In this document: in pieces, positions 12,001-20,058 of the stretch
Layout of the letters: every line of letters starts with the position of its first letter
Position numbering within the stretch: position 1 is the stretch's first letter
Assembly (NCBI GenBank): GCA_017418975.1
Contig: JAFOMG010000023.1
Span: forward strand, 17,095 to 81,094
Source of the DNA: Sphingomonas sp.
Lineage (GTDB): Bacteria; Pseudomonadota; Alphaproteobacteria; Sphingomonadales; Sphingomonadaceae
DNA: 64,000 bases
Reading direction: 5' to 3'
Notes under the pieces: model-generated
What the model was told of the DNA's origin: nothing
The model's input: the letters and a program-made list of their open reading frames with translations, nothing else
Database searches by the model: none
Program-made: the position numbers and the translations under genes

Positions 12001-14768
12001 GCGCGACCAAGTCGGTCTGGCTGGTCGGCGACGACGACTGGTGGTTCGGCGGCGACAATGGCGATCGCATGGACGTGATCCCCGAAAAGCTGGAATACAA
12101 GGCGGGCGAGACCGCGAAGTTCCAGGTCCGCATGCCCTTCCGCGAGGCGACCGCGCTGGTCACGGTCGAGCGCGAAGGCGTGCTCTCCAGCTTCGTCGTC
12201 GGCCTCACCGGCAAGGACCCGGTGATCGAAGTGCCGATGCCGGGCGATTATGCGCCGGACGTGTTCGTCTCGGTCATGGCGGTGCGCGGGCGCGTGTCCG
12301 GCTGGCAGAACTGGCGCTCCAGCATGGCGCGCGACTGGGGCGCGCCCTGGTCGAAGGACGGCGGCGAGCCGACCGCGACCGTCGATCTCGCCAAGCCCGC
12401 CTATCGCCTCGGCATCGCCAAGGTGAAGGTCGGCTGGGAAGGCCATAAGCTCGACGTGGCGGTGAAGGCCGACAAGGCGAGCTATGCCGCGCGCGACACC
12501 GCAAATGTCGACGTGACGGTGAAAAGCCCCGACGGCAAGCCGGCCGCCTCGGCGGACCTGGCCTTTGTCGCGGTGGACGAGGCGCTGCTCCAGCTCGCCC
12601 CGAACGATAGCTGGAACCTGCTCGAGGCGATGATGGGCGATCGCCCGATCTCGGTGCTCACTTCGACCGCGCAGACCCAGGTTGTCGGCAAGCGCCATTA
12701 CGGCAAGAAGGCAGTGGAAGCCGGCGGCGGCGGCGGCGGTGATCTCTCGGGGCTCAACCGCGAGAATTTCCAGCCGGTGCTGCTCTGGAAGGGCAAGGTG
12801 GCGCTCGACGCCAATGGCCATGCCAGGGTCGCGGTGCCGCTCAACGACGCGTTGACGTCGTTCAAGCTGGTCGCGGTGGCGACGTCGGGCCCGCAGCTCT
12901 TCGGCACCGGCATGGCGAGCATTCGTTCCTCGCAGGATCTGACCATCTATCCGGGCGTGCCGCAGCTGGTGCGCACCGGCGACCAGTTCGGTGCGATGTT
13001 CACGCTGCGCAACGGCTCGGGCAAGCCGATGAAGGTGACCGCGACCGTGGCGCTCAACCCGGCCTATGCGACCGGCAAGCCGCTGACCGTGGAGATCCCG
13101 GCGGGCGGCGCCGCGCCGGTGGTGTGGAACCTCACCGCGCCGCCGCGCGACGGCAAGCTGAGCTGGACGGTCACGGCGAAGACCGCCGACGGCAAGTCGG
13201 GCGACAAGGTGACGATCGTCCAGGCGGTGGCGCCGGCCGTGCCGGTGGAGACCTGGGCGGCGACGCTCGGCCGGGTCGGCACCGGCACCCAGTTCGCGAT
13301 CGCGCCGCCCGCGGGCGCGCTGCCCGGCTTCGGCACGGTCGAGGTGAGCCTCACCGACAGCCTTGCCCCGCCGCTCTCCGGCGTGCGCGACTATATGCGG
13401 GCCTATCCCTATAACTGCCTCGAGCAGCGCACCTCGCGGGCGATCGCGCTGGGCGATACGGGCATGTGGAACCTGATCGCGAGCGACATGCCCGCCTATC
13501 AGGACGGTGACGGGCTGCTGCGCTATTGGCCCGGCGACTGGCCGGGTTCGGAGGCGCTGACTGCCTATATCCTCTCGGCGAGCGCCGAAGCCGGGCTGCC
13601 GCTGCCGGACGGCCCCCGGGCCAAGATGCTCGACGCGATGAAGGCCGTGCTCGACGGGCGCCTCCGCCACGAGGATTATGGCGATGTCCGCCTGCAGCGC
13701 GTCGCCGCCTTCACGGCGCTGGCGCGGCAGGGGGCGGCGACGTCGGCGATGCTCGGCCAGATCGGCATGGCGCCCACCGAGATGCCCACCGCCACGCTCT
13801 CCGACTATGCGATGGCGCTGGGCAAGGTACAGGGCCTGGCCAATGGCGCCCAGCTGCGCCTGGATGCCGAGAAGGTGCTGCGCACCCGGCTGGTCTATGA
13901 GGGCACCCGGGTCGACCTGTCGGACAAGGGCCGCATGGCCTGGTGGCTGATGTCGTCGGACGACGAGGCGGCGATCAAGGCGCTGCTCGCCACGCTCGGC
14001 CGCCCGGGCTGGGAGAATGACGCGGGCAAGCTGATGGTCGGCATCGCCTCGCGCCAGCAGCGTGGCCATTGGGACACCACCACCGCCAATGCCTGGGGCA
14101 CGATCCTGGCGCGGCGCTTCATGGGCCTTTATCCGGCCGAGGCGATCGCCGGCGTCACCACCGCGAGCTTCGGCGGCAACAGCCCGCTGAGCCTCAACTG
14201 GCCGCTCGCCGAGCCGCAGCGCAGCTTCGGCTTCCCGCTGCCGGCGCAGACCACGCCGCTGGTGATGAGCCAGGCGGGCGGCTCGGGTCCCTGGGCGTTC
14301 GTGCGGGTAAAGGCGGCGGTGCCGCTCACCGAGCCGCTGATGGCCGGGTACAAGATGACCAAGAAGGTCGAGGCGGTGAAGCAGGCCGTTGCCGGCAGCT
14401 GGTCGCGCGGCGACGTCGTCAAGGTGACGATCAGCGTCGAGGCCTCGGCCGAACGCAACTGGGTGGTGGTCAACGATCCGGTGCCGGCGGGCGCGACGAT
14501 CGTCGGCAATCTCGGCGGCCAGTCGGAGCTGCTCGCCAAGGACAGCGGCACCAGCGAGGGCGTCTCGCCCAGCTATGTCGAGCGCGGCAATGACAGCTGG
14601 CGCGCCTTTTACGGCTGGGTGCCGCGCGGCAGCTTCACGGTCTCCTATGTGATGCGGCTCGACGCGGCGGGCAGGTTCAACCTGCCGGCGACGCGTGTCG
14701 AGGCGATGTACGCGCCCGAGATCCGCGCGCAGCTGCCCAATGCCGTGATGGCCGTGGCGCAGCGGTGA
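9009..14768 (+). CDS. Alpha-2-macroglobulin family protein (large, YfhM-like)
   Basis: 1919 residues, preceded by a GAGGGGGAGG ribosome-binding site. A signal peptide (KLVARLGVLALVLAPIGAVTAFG) lacks a lipobox cysteine, so the protein is probably soluble in the periplasm rather than a lipoprotein like E. coli YfhM. A series of macroglobulin domains, a bait-region-like part and the thioester domain follow; the thioester motif CLEQ is intact (Cys1470 to Gln1473, in YPYNCLEQRTSRA). Bacterial A2Ms are thought to trap proteases that breach the outer membrane. The stop overlaps the GTG of pbpC, the classic pairing with penicillin-binding protein 1C, which would repair peptidoglycan after such a breach. 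The ATG at 8961 in the same frame would add 16 residues before the signal peptide and is unlikely. Confidence 0.95.
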   Translation: MKLVARLGVLALVLAPIGAVTAFGDNSPQVEMATPGVGDGAIERFTARFNVAMVPLGDPRAESPFKVDCPVGGQGRWVDQQTFVHEFTGPLPGGVTCKFTLRDGLKSLSGYALQGQKEFTVDSGGPIARAVLPNRYGSEIEEDQVFVVAANLAPDPASVGANAYCAVDGLGEKIPVDVLPPDVAPKLLADLGTDRWEVRSFLGEAGLPQALPERAEDRVKSLASVVAVKCRRPLPAGRDMALVWGKDIKSASGRAAGTDQRFDFTVRKEFSARFECSRVNPQAGCSPVQDAWVRFSAPIPRAQAEAVRIRTADGKELAPVFGDDDKNKAAVADLKFKAPLPAETTARLILPADVKDESGRKLANAERFPLDVKFDAPPPLVKFAGNFGILEAKEGGVLPVSVRNVEPELQGSQMTVTGQSLKVEGGDGEIAKWFRALADAAEDKSDEVKRGTETVRINQTGAKPLLTSATGKPLKIGLPGKGKDFEVVGIPLGQPGFYIVELASPRLGEALLGRKAPRYVAAGALVTNMSVHFKWGRDQSLVWVTALDSGQGVGEAEVRVTDACTGQLLAKGKTDASGRLGVPAGLPEPQTYTSCDHGSNDVLMISARKADDFSFTLTQWGDGIRPFDFDLNYGWSAPEQKFHTVFDRALVRQGETIHMKHIVRQPIAKGFAPSPAFSGTLRLSHRGSDTQYDLPLAIDANGAGETEWTAPQGAKMGDYDLTVLVKDAEGKEKTLWTGQSFKVDEYKLPTMKASVAGPKDAAVRPSALPLDLFVGYLSGGGAANLPVETRIGYFADFKTPDGYDGYSFGGRAMAEGTKPMDGEGEDEQVQLPPTQTLPATLGADGTARINAEVPQTLEQNTTMLVEMDYQDANGQILTSSRRIPIFTSGVQLGIKSDGWLMKQDDLRLRFVALDTAGKPLANQAVSVELYSRQILTARRRLIGGFYAYDNQMKTAKLSATCSATTDAQGLASCQLNPGISGEVYAVATTKDANGNVARATKSVWLVGDDDWWFGGDNGDRMDVIPEKLEYKAGETAKFQVRMPFREATALVTVEREGVLSSFVVGLTGKDPVIEVPMPGDYAPDVFVSVMAVRGRVSGWQNWRSSMARDWGAPWSKDGGEPTATVDLAKPAYRLGIAKVKVGWEGHKLDVAVKADKASYAARDTANVDVTVKSPDGKPAASADLAFVAVDEALLQLAPNDSWNLLEAMMGDRPISVLTSTAQTQVVGKRHYGKKAVEAGGGGGGDLSGLNRENFQPVLLWKGKVALDANGHARVAVPLNDALTSFKLVAVATSGPQLFGTGMASIRSSQDLTIYPGVPQLVRTGDQFGAMFTLRNGSGKPMKVTATVALNPAYATGKPLTVEIPAGGAAPVVWNLTAPPRDGKLSWTVTAKTADGKSGDKVTIVQAVAPAVPVETWAATLGRVGTGTQFAIAPPAGALPGFGTVEVSLTDSLAPPLSGVRDYMRAYPYNCLEQRTSRAIALGDTGMWNLIASDMPAYQDGDGLLRYWPGDWPGSEALTAYILSASAEAGLPLPDGPRAKMLDAMKAVLDGRLRHEDYGDVRLQRVAAFTALARQGAATSAMLGQIGMAPTEMPTATLSDYAMALGKVQGLANGAQLRLDAEKVLRTRLVYEGTRVDLSDKGRMAWWLMSSDDEAAIKALLATLGRPGWENDAGKLMVGIASRQQRGHWDTTTANAWGTILARRFMGLYPAEAIAGVTTASFGGNSPLSLNWPLAEPQRSFGFPLPAQTTPLVMSQAGGSGPWAFVRVKAAVPLTEPLMAGYKMTKKVEAVKQAVAGSWSRGDVVKVTISVEASAERNWVVVNDPVPAGATIVGNLGGQSELLAKDSGTSEGVSPSYVERGNDSWRAFYGWVPRGSFTVSYVMRLDAAGRFNLPATRVEAMYAPEIRAQLPNAVMAVAQR

Positions 14769-17017
14769 CGGCGAAGGAGGCAGCCGACCGCTTCCTCGCC
14801 TTCGCCCGCCGCTGGACGAAGCGCATCGACGACGCGCCCGATGCGCTGCGGGCATGGCTCGGGCGCGAGCGGGCGGCGTGGCGGGAAACGGGCTGGCGCG
14901 GCATAGTCACGCCGTCGCGCCTGGCCGGCACTGTCCTGACGCTCGTCTTCGCCGGCTCCGCCAGCTTCTGGTGGGTGACGCGCCCGCCGGCCCTGCCCGA
15001 TTACGCCGCCGTCCGCGCTGGCTGGCATCCGTCCGAGGCCTGGCTCTACGATCGGCACGGCGTGCTGATCGATTCCAGCCGCGTCGATTATCAGGCCCGG
15101 CGCCTTGCCTGGACCAGGCTGGAGGATGTCTCGCCGGTTGCGCGCGCGATATTGGTCGCCGCCGAGGATCGCCGCTTCCGCGACCATGGCGGCGTCGACT
15201 GGATGGCGCTGACCGGCGCGGTGCGCGACCGGGCCGAAGGCAAGCGCGGGCGCGGCGCCTCGACTCTGTCGATGCAGGTCGCCGCCTATCTCGCGCCCGA
15301 GCTTTCCGTGCCGGGCAGCCGGGGCTTGCGCGACAAGCTGCGCCAGATGCGCGCGGCCTGGGGCCTCGAATCGCGCTGGAGCAAGGACCAGATCCTCGAG
15401 GCCTATCTCAACCTGGCCGGCTTTCGCGGCGAGGCGCAGGGCATCGGTGCGGCCGCGCTCGGTCTGTTCGGCAAGACCCCGGCCACGCTCACCCGCGATG
15501 ATGCGCTGCTGCTCGCCGCCCTGCTGCCCAACCCCCGGGCCAATGCCTTCGAGGTCGCGCGCCGCGCCTGCGCGCTGAGCCGGGAGGCCGACTGCACGCG
15601 CTTCCCCGGCGCGGCCGCCTCGATGCTCGGCCCGGCGCGCAGCCTGGCGCTCGATCCCGGCCTGGCCCCGCATCTCTCCGCCGCATTGCTCACTCGGCCC
15701 GGCGCGAAGATCACCACCACGCTGGATGCCGCCATCCAGCGCGCCGCGATCACCGCGCTCCGGCGCCAGCTCCAGGGGCTGGGCGGCAGCCGCGCCCGGG
15801 ACGGCGCGGTGGTGGTGGTGGACAATGAATCGGGCGACGTGCTCGCCTATGTCGGCGGGATCGGCGGCGCGAGCACGGCGCCTGCCGTGGACGGCGCCTC
15901 GGCCTATCGCCAGGCGGGATCGACGCTGAAGCCCTTCCTCTACGCGATGGGCATCGAGAAGGGCTATCTCACCGCCGCCTCGATCCTCGATGATTCGCCG
16001 GTCCAGCTCGATACCGCCTCGGGGCTCTATGTTCCCCAGAATTACGACAAGGCATTCAAGGGGCCCGTCTCCGCCCGCATCGCGCTGGCCGGCTCGCTCA
16101 ACGTGCCGGCGGTGCGCACGCTGCTGCTCACCGGCGTCGATGCCTTTCGCGATCGCCTGTGGGACACCGGCTATCGCGGCCTGGTCGAGGACGGGCAATA
16201 TTATGGCTATTCGCTCGCGCTCGGCTCGGCCGAAGTGACGCTGATGGAACAGGTCGCCGCGTATCGCAGCCTTGCGCGCGCAGGCCGCTGGTCGCCGCTT
16301 CGCCTGAGAATGGATGCGAAGACCGATGCGCCGCGGCGCACCACCACGCCCGAGGCCGCCTGGATCGTCGCCGACATGCTCGCCGACCCCAATGCCCGCG
16401 CCGGCACCTTCGGCATCGATTCGGCCCTGCGCCTGCCCTTCTGGGCCGCGGTGAAGACCGGCACGTCGAAGGCGATGCGTGACAATTGGTGCATCGGCTT
16501 CACCGATCGGTTCACGGTGGGCGTGTGGGTGGGCAATCTCGAAGGCGATCCGATGCGCGCCGTCTCGGGCACCAGCGGCGCGGCGCCGGTGTGGCGCGAC
16601 GTGATGCTCGCGCTCAACCAGGGCAGCCCCGGCAAGGCGCCGCCGCGTCCGGAGGCGATCGAGGAGCGCCAGGTGCGCTTCGCCGCCGGCATGGAGCAGC
16701 CGCGCCGGGAATATTTCCTGAGGGGCACCGGCTTCGACCGAGTCGCCTTCGCGCCCGCCGAATCGCGCCGGCCGCGCATCGTCAATCCGGTCGCCGGCAG
16801 CGTCTATGCGCTTGATCCGGACATTCCGCGGGACAATCAGCGCCTCGCCATCTCGGTGTCGGGCCAGGCGCTCGGCCACCGGCTGATCCTCGACCGGCGC
16901 GATCTCGGCACCGCCGATTCGCGCCCGCTGATCCTTGCCCCGCCGGGCAAGCATCGGCTCGCGCTGGTCGATCTCGACGGCAAGGTCATCGACCAGGTGC
17001 TGTTCACCATCCGATAG
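14765..17017 (+). CDS. pbpC: Penicillin-binding protein 1C (bifunctional transglycosylase/transpeptidase)
   Basis: 750 residues, GTG start overlapping the A2M stop (GTGA). One N-terminal membrane anchor (LTLVFAGSASFWWVT) holds the enzyme in the inner membrane. The GT51 domain shows EDRRFRDHGGVD (Glu134) and GASTLSMQ. The transpeptidase domain has the SxxK serine in STLKPFLY (Ser386), SLN at about 444-446 and KTGTS from Lys564. A C-terminal BiPBP_C-like domain of about 90 residues completes the PBP1C architecture. All key catalytic motifs are present, so it should both polymerise and cross-link glycan strands. Cotranscription with the A2M gene suggests coupled envelope defence and repair. Confidence 0.96.
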   Translation: MTAKEAADRFLAFARRWTKRIDDAPDALRAWLGRERAAWRETGWRGIVTPSRLAGTVLTLVFAGSASFWWVTRPPALPDYAAVRAGWHPSEAWLYDRHGVLIDSSRVDYQARRLAWTRLEDVSPVARAILVAAEDRRFRDHGGVDWMALTGAVRDRAEGKRGRGASTLSMQVAAYLAPELSVPGSRGLRDKLRQMRAAWGLESRWSKDQILEAYLNLAGFRGEAQGIGAAALGLFGKTPATLTRDDALLLAALLPNPRANAFEVARRACALSREADCTRFPGAAASMLGPARSLALDPGLAPHLSAALLTRPGAKITTTLDAAIQRAAITALRRQLQGLGGSRARDGAVVVVDNESGDVLAYVGGIGGASTAPAVDGASAYRQAGSTLKPFLYAMGIEKGYLTAASILDDSPVQLDTASGLYVPQNYDKAFKGPVSARIALAGSLNVPAVRTLLLTGVDAFRDRLWDTGYRGLVEDGQYYGYSLALGSAEVTLMEQVAAYRSLARAGRWSPLRLRMDAKTDAPRRTTTPEAAWIVADMLADPNARAGTFGIDSALRLPFWAAVKTGTSKAMRDNWCIGFTDRFTVGVWVGNLEGDPMRAVSGTSGAAPVWRDVMLALNQGSPGKAPPRPEAIEERQVRFAAGMEQPRREYFLRGTGFDRVAFAPAESRRPRIVNPVAGSVYALDPDIPRDNQRLAISVSGQALGHRLILDRRDLGTADSRPLILAPPGKHRLALVDLDGKVIDQVLFTIR

Positions 17018-17070
17018 CGCGGAAATGGCTGAATGTTGAGGGAGCGAAACGCTATCTCGTGCGTTTCAGC

Positions 17071-17100
17071 GCACGGTCCCTCCCCCTTTCGGGACCGTGC
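17071..17100 (+). terminator. Stem-loop after pbpC
   Basis: A perfect 10-bp inverted repeat (GCACGGTCCC, 10-base loop, GGGACCGTGC) lies 53 bases after the pbpC stop, between convergent pbpC and bamE. A second GC-rich stem (GGCCGCGC/GCGCGGCC, 17112-17140) follows. Neither has a long T tract, so termination is inferred from position and stem strength. Confidence 0.5.
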
Positions 17101-17205
17101 CCACCGGCACCGGCCGCGCGGCCCAAAAGGCGGCGCGGCCGAAGCCTCTTTCCGATCAATGACTTGGCTATTGTTCAGCGCGTCCGGGGCGAAGCCGGGC
17201 CACGA

Positions 17206-17691
17206 CTAGGGGCCGTTGCCGCCGCCGCCACCGCCGCCCGGGCCGCCGGTGCCCGGCGCGCCGACCGTGCCGATATTGCCGAACAGATCCTCGAAGAAGC
17301 CGCGCTTGTGGCCCAGCGTCGGCGTGGTCTTGCCATAGGGATCGACCGAGGCGATCAGGTCCTTGCCCATCCGGTCGACCGCGACGACATTGCCCTTGGC
17401 GTCGAAGCTGACGCGCAGCGTCGTCTGGTCCTTGGCCTTGAGGCTCTGATAGCCGAGGTTCGCGCTCTGGCGCGAGATGTAATACCACTCGCCTTCGTTG
17501 AACTGGCTGGTGAAGGTCGGGCGGCCCAGCGTCTGGAGCACCGATTCGCGCGTGTCGATGCCGGGCTGCACCGAATCGACCAGCTCCTTGTCGATGATAT
17601 AGCCCTGGTGCGTGCGGACCGGCACGCAGGCGGTGGTGCCAAGCGCGGCTGCCAGCAGGGCGGCGCCAAGCGCGCGGGCGGGAATCGGCAT
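17206..17691 (-). CDS. bamE: Outer membrane protein assembly factor BamE (lipoprotein)
   Basis: 161 residues. A signal peptide ends in TTACVPV; Cys22 is the likely lipidation site, though the lipobox is weak. The SmpA/OmlA (BamE) domain follows, with the typical start HQGYIIDKELVDSVQPG, then TRESVLQTLGRPTF and EWYYISRQ. BamE is a small lipoprotein of the BAM complex that inserts outer-membrane barrels. The C-terminus is a Gly-rich tail of about 25 residues (GGPGGGGGGGNGP), unusual but probably unstructured. ATG 17691 was chosen because it immediately precedes the signal peptide; the frame stays open far upstream without sense. Divergent from the bc1 chaperone gene. Confidence 0.9.
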   Translation of the reverse strand: MPIPARALGAALLAAALGTTACVPVRTHQGYIIDKELVDSVQPGIDTRESVLQTLGRPTFTSQFNEGEWYYISRQSANLGYQSLKAKDQTTLRVSFDAKGNVVAVDRMGKDLIASVDPYGKTTPTLGHKRGFFEDLFGNIGTVGAPGTGGPGGGGGGGNGP

Positions 17692-17826
17692 TATGGTCTC
17701 CAGGCAAACGCATACCGGCGTCCCGATGCATTCGGTTGCATTGCATCGCGGGCCGTTCGCCTCAATATGCGGCAAAATGCGGCCAAACAAGGTCGCGCCC
17801 CCATATTGCAGGAACCGAACCGGCAC

Positions 17827-18336
17827 ATGCGCTTGCTCAAGCGGCTCTTCCAGGCTCCCGATCGCGGTGCCGCCCCGATTCTCTACGCTGCCATCGTCGC
17901 GCGCGGCCGCGAGGCCCATTGGTACGAAGCGGGCCAGGTGCCCGACACGATCGACGGCCGCTTCGACATGATCGCCGCGGTGATGAGCCTCGTCCTGCTC
18001 CGGCTCGAACAGGATCCGCAGGCGGTTCCGTTCAGCACCCAGCTCACCGAGGTGTTCATCGACGACATGGACGGGCAGCTGCGCCAGATCGGCATCGGCG
18101 ATATCGTCGTCGGCAAGCATGTCGGCAAGATGATGGGGATGCTGGGCGGCCGGCTCGGCGCCTATCGCGACGCGTTGGCGGCGGGCTCGCTGGGCGAGGC
18201 GCTGGTGCGCAACCTCTATCGCGGCGCGGCGCCGGCACCCGAAGCGCTCGCCCATGTCGAGGCTGCGCTCCGGGCGCTCCACGCCAGCCTGGCCGGAGCG
18301 CCGGTCGCCGCGCTGCTCGCGGGAGAGCTGGCATGA
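17827..18336 (+). CDS. Ubiquinol-cytochrome c chaperone family protein (CBP3/UQCC1-like)
   Basis: 169 residues matching the bacterial form of the CBP3-type ubiquinol-cytochrome c chaperone. Recognisable stretches are ILYAAIVARGREAHWYE, DTIDGRFDMIAAVMSLVLLRLEQD and FIDDMDGQLRQIGIGDIVVGKHVGKMM. The mitochondrial relatives assist cytochrome b synthesis and complex III assembly; a matching role in Alphaproteobacteria is inferred. ATG 17827 gives the family N-terminus (MRLLKRLFQ); the in-frame open region upstream is antisense to bamE. The stop overlaps the next start (ATGA), forming an operon with DUF177 and the ATPase gene. Confidence 0.88.
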   Translation: MRLLKRLFQAPDRGAAPILYAAIVARGREAHWYEAGQVPDTIDGRFDMIAAVMSLVLLRLEQDPQAVPFSTQLTEVFIDDMDGQLRQIGIGDIVVGKHVGKMMGMLGGRLGAYRDALAAGSLGEALVRNLYRGAAPAPEALAHVEAALRALHASLAGAPVAALLAGELA

Positions 18337-18884
18337 TCCAGAACGAGTTCAACCGGCCGCAGCGGCTCGACACGATCGGTGCCGGCGAGAGCCAGGTCCA
18401 TGTCGCGGCCGAGCCGGGCGAGCGCGCCGCCCTGGCCGAGCGCTTCGGCCTCAAGGCGATCGACAGCCTCGCCGCCGGCTATCGCATCCGCCGCGACGCG
18501 CGCGGGATCGTCGCCACCGGCCATCTCTCCGCGCGCGTCGTCCAGGCCTGTGTGATCACCGACGAGCCGGTGCCCGCCGCGATCGAGGAGGATTTCGCGA
18601 TTCGCTTCCTGCCCGAGGCCGAAGGCGAGGGCGGCGACGAGGAGATCGAGCTGAGCGAGGACGAATGCGACATCGTCTTCTATTCGGGCGGCGCGATCGA
18701 CCTGGGCGAGGCCGCGGCGGAGACGCTGGCGCTGGCCCTCGATCCCTATCCGCGCAGCCCGGCCGCGGAAGCGGCGCTGCGCGATGCCGGCGTGATCAGC
18801 GAGGAGGAAGCGAAGCGCCTCGCCGAGGAGAGCGGCCCGTTCGGCGGGCTCGCCGGCCTCAGGGACCAGCTCGGCAAGGGCTGA
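18333..18884 (+). CDS. DUF177 (YceD-family) protein
   Basis: 183 residues, ATG overlapping the upstream stop. It has the YceD/DUF177 pattern: LDTIGAGESQVHVAAEPGERAAL, then C-V-I-T-D-E-P-V-P in VVQACVITDEPVPAAIEEDFAIRF, an acidic stretch (EAEGEGGDEEIELSEDE) and the ending ALALDPYPRSP. In other bacteria YceD precedes rpmF (L32) and has been linked to 23S rRNA maturation; rpmF is not next to it here. The order bc1 chaperone - DUF177 is common in Alphaproteobacteria. Confidence 0.9.
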   Translation: MIQNEFNRPQRLDTIGAGESQVHVAAEPGERAALAERFGLKAIDSLAAGYRIRRDARGIVATGHLSARVVQACVITDEPVPAAIEEDFAIRFLPEAEGEGGDEEIELSEDECDIVFYSGGAIDLGEAAAETLALALDPYPRSPAAEAALRDAGVISEEEAKRLAEESGPFGGLAGLRDQLGKG

Positions 18885-18886
18885 GC

Positions 18887-19396
18887 GTGCGGGCCCGTCG
18901 CATCGCCATCTCGGGCTGTTCGGGCGGCGGCAAGTCCACTTTGCTCGACGCGCTCGCCCGGCGTGGCTTCGCCACCGTCGCCGAGCCCGGGCGGCGGATC
19001 GTCGCGGCGGGTGGCCCGATGCCCTGGAGCGATCCGGCGGGCTTCGCGCGCCGCGCGATCGCGATGGCGCTCGACGATCTGGACGCGGCGGCGCGGCTGG
19101 CCGGGCCGGTCTTCTTCGATCGCGGGCTGATCGACGCGGTGGTCGCCTTCGAACATGCGACCGGCGAGGCGGCGCCCGTCGATCCCGCGAATCGCTACGA
19201 CCGGGTCTTCCTCGCCCCGCCCTGGCCCGAGATCCATGTCGTCGACGATGCCCGCCGCCACGGCATGGACGAAGCGCTGGCGGAATATGCGCGGCTCGAA
19301 GCCGCCTGGCCCGGTTTCGGTTACACGGTCGAGCGGCTGCCGAGGATCGACGTCGAGGCGCGTGCCGATTTCGTGCTCGCGCGGCTGGAGGGTTAG
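18887..19396 (+). CDS. AAA family ATPase (small P-loop NTPase, AAA_28-like)
   Basis: 169 residues from GTG 18887, two bases after the DUF177 stop. Walker A is SGCSGGGKST close to the N-terminus (Lys at about 16). A Walker-B-like FFDRGLIDAVVAFEH follows, then RYDRVFLAPPWPEIHVVDDARRHG, the lid-like segment of kinase-type P-loop ATPases (NadR-like/AAA_28). These proteins resemble nucleotide or nucleoside kinases, but their substrates are unknown. No ATG fits. Translational coupling to DUF177 is likely from the 2-base gap. Confidence 0.85.
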   Translation: MRARRIAISGCSGGGKSTLLDALARRGFATVAEPGRRIVAAGGPMPWSDPAGFARRAIAMALDDLDAAARLAGPVFFDRGLIDAVVAFEHATGEAAPVDPANRYDRVFLAPPWPEIHVVDDARRHGMDEALAEYARLEAAWPGFGYTVERLPRIDVEARADFVLARLEG

Positions 19397-19424
19397 GCTG
19401 AGGGCTCATATTCTTCTTTCGTCG

Positions 19425-19443
19425 CCCCGGCCCTGAGCCGGGG
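19425..19443. repeat. REP-like intergenic palindrome
   Basis: CCCCGGC-CCTGA-GCCGGGG is a perfect 7-bp inverted repeat in the gap between convergent genes. Nearby bases (GGGATCCCCGCTCAAGG then TGGAATGACGGCAG) resemble a decayed intergenic palindrome of the type scattered through sphingomonad genomes. It may also act as terminator for the ATPase operon. Confidence 0.45.
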
Positions 19444-19534
19444 TCTCGCTGCCTTACGGGCGGAAGCAGCAGAGGGATCCCCGCTCAAGGCTGGAATGAC
19501 GGCAGAAAATCAAATACTTGTCTGGGCTTTCAAC

Positions 19535-20014
19535 CTAGGCGTGCCCGACCACGTGCAGGTGCGGCGCGCGGCTGTTCACGAATACTTCCTCGCGCGCGAC
19601 GGGCGACCAGGGCAGCCAGCGGAACCAGGTATAGACGGTCCGCCATGCGGCATCCTCGCCCTGGCCGATGGCGCGCTGGAGCAGCGTCTTGTACGGCCGG
19701 GTGGCGCGCGGCCAGTAGAAGAGGTGGAGGCGGATAGTACCGGTCACCAGCCCGTCCAGCGTCTCGACGAAGCTGCTCTCCGCCTCGGGATCGGCATCGA
19801 GATGGAACTGGGCAGTGAACAGATCGCTGCGGATCATCAGCATGTCGCGCGCCCAGACGAGCTTCAGCGCGATGCGCAGCCCATATTGCACGGGCAGCTC
19901 GAGCTCGAGATAGTCGGGGCCGGCATCGGCGCCGCGCATGCGCAGGCCGTGCCGCTCGGCCAGCACCGAGAACAGCGCCCTTGCCCGGGCCACATGCCAG
20001 TCGCTGAAATCCAT
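19535..20014 (-). CDS. Conserved protein of unknown function
   Basis: 159 residues; I do not recognise a named family. Start chosen at ATG 20014 (MDFSDWHVARARALFSVLAE); the frame stays open to 20140, but that part is antisense-like and overlaps the TetR gene. It is soluble, with no signal peptide or membrane segment, and unusually rich in Trp and aromatic residues near the C-terminus (RTVYTWFRWLPWSPVAREEV). The central DMLMIRSDLFTAQFHLDAD and LDGLVTGTIRLHLFYWPR look like beta strands. It ends in a His-containing tail (HLHVVGHA). It lies 45 bases after the TetR gene in the same direction and may be cotranscribed with it. Confidence 0.7.
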   Translation of the reverse strand: MDFSDWHVARARALFSVLAERHGLRMRGADAGPDYLELELPVQYGLRIALKLVWARDMLMIRSDLFTAQFHLDADPEAESSFVETLDGLVTGTIRLHLFYWPRATRPYKTLLQRAIGQGEDAAWRTVYTWFRWLPWSPVAREEVFVNSRAPHLHVVGHA

Positions 20015-20058
20015 GGCCCCAAGATGCGGCAGCGCGGCGCGGCCCGCAATGGCGCGGG

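Noticed and set aside
10401-14855. A continuous 1484-codon open frame antisense to the alpha-2-macroglobulin gene
   Set aside because: Its composition (His, Arg, Ala and Gly without domain structure) is what an antisense frame of a GC-rich gene gives; the sense strand has a complete family architecture with an intact thioester.
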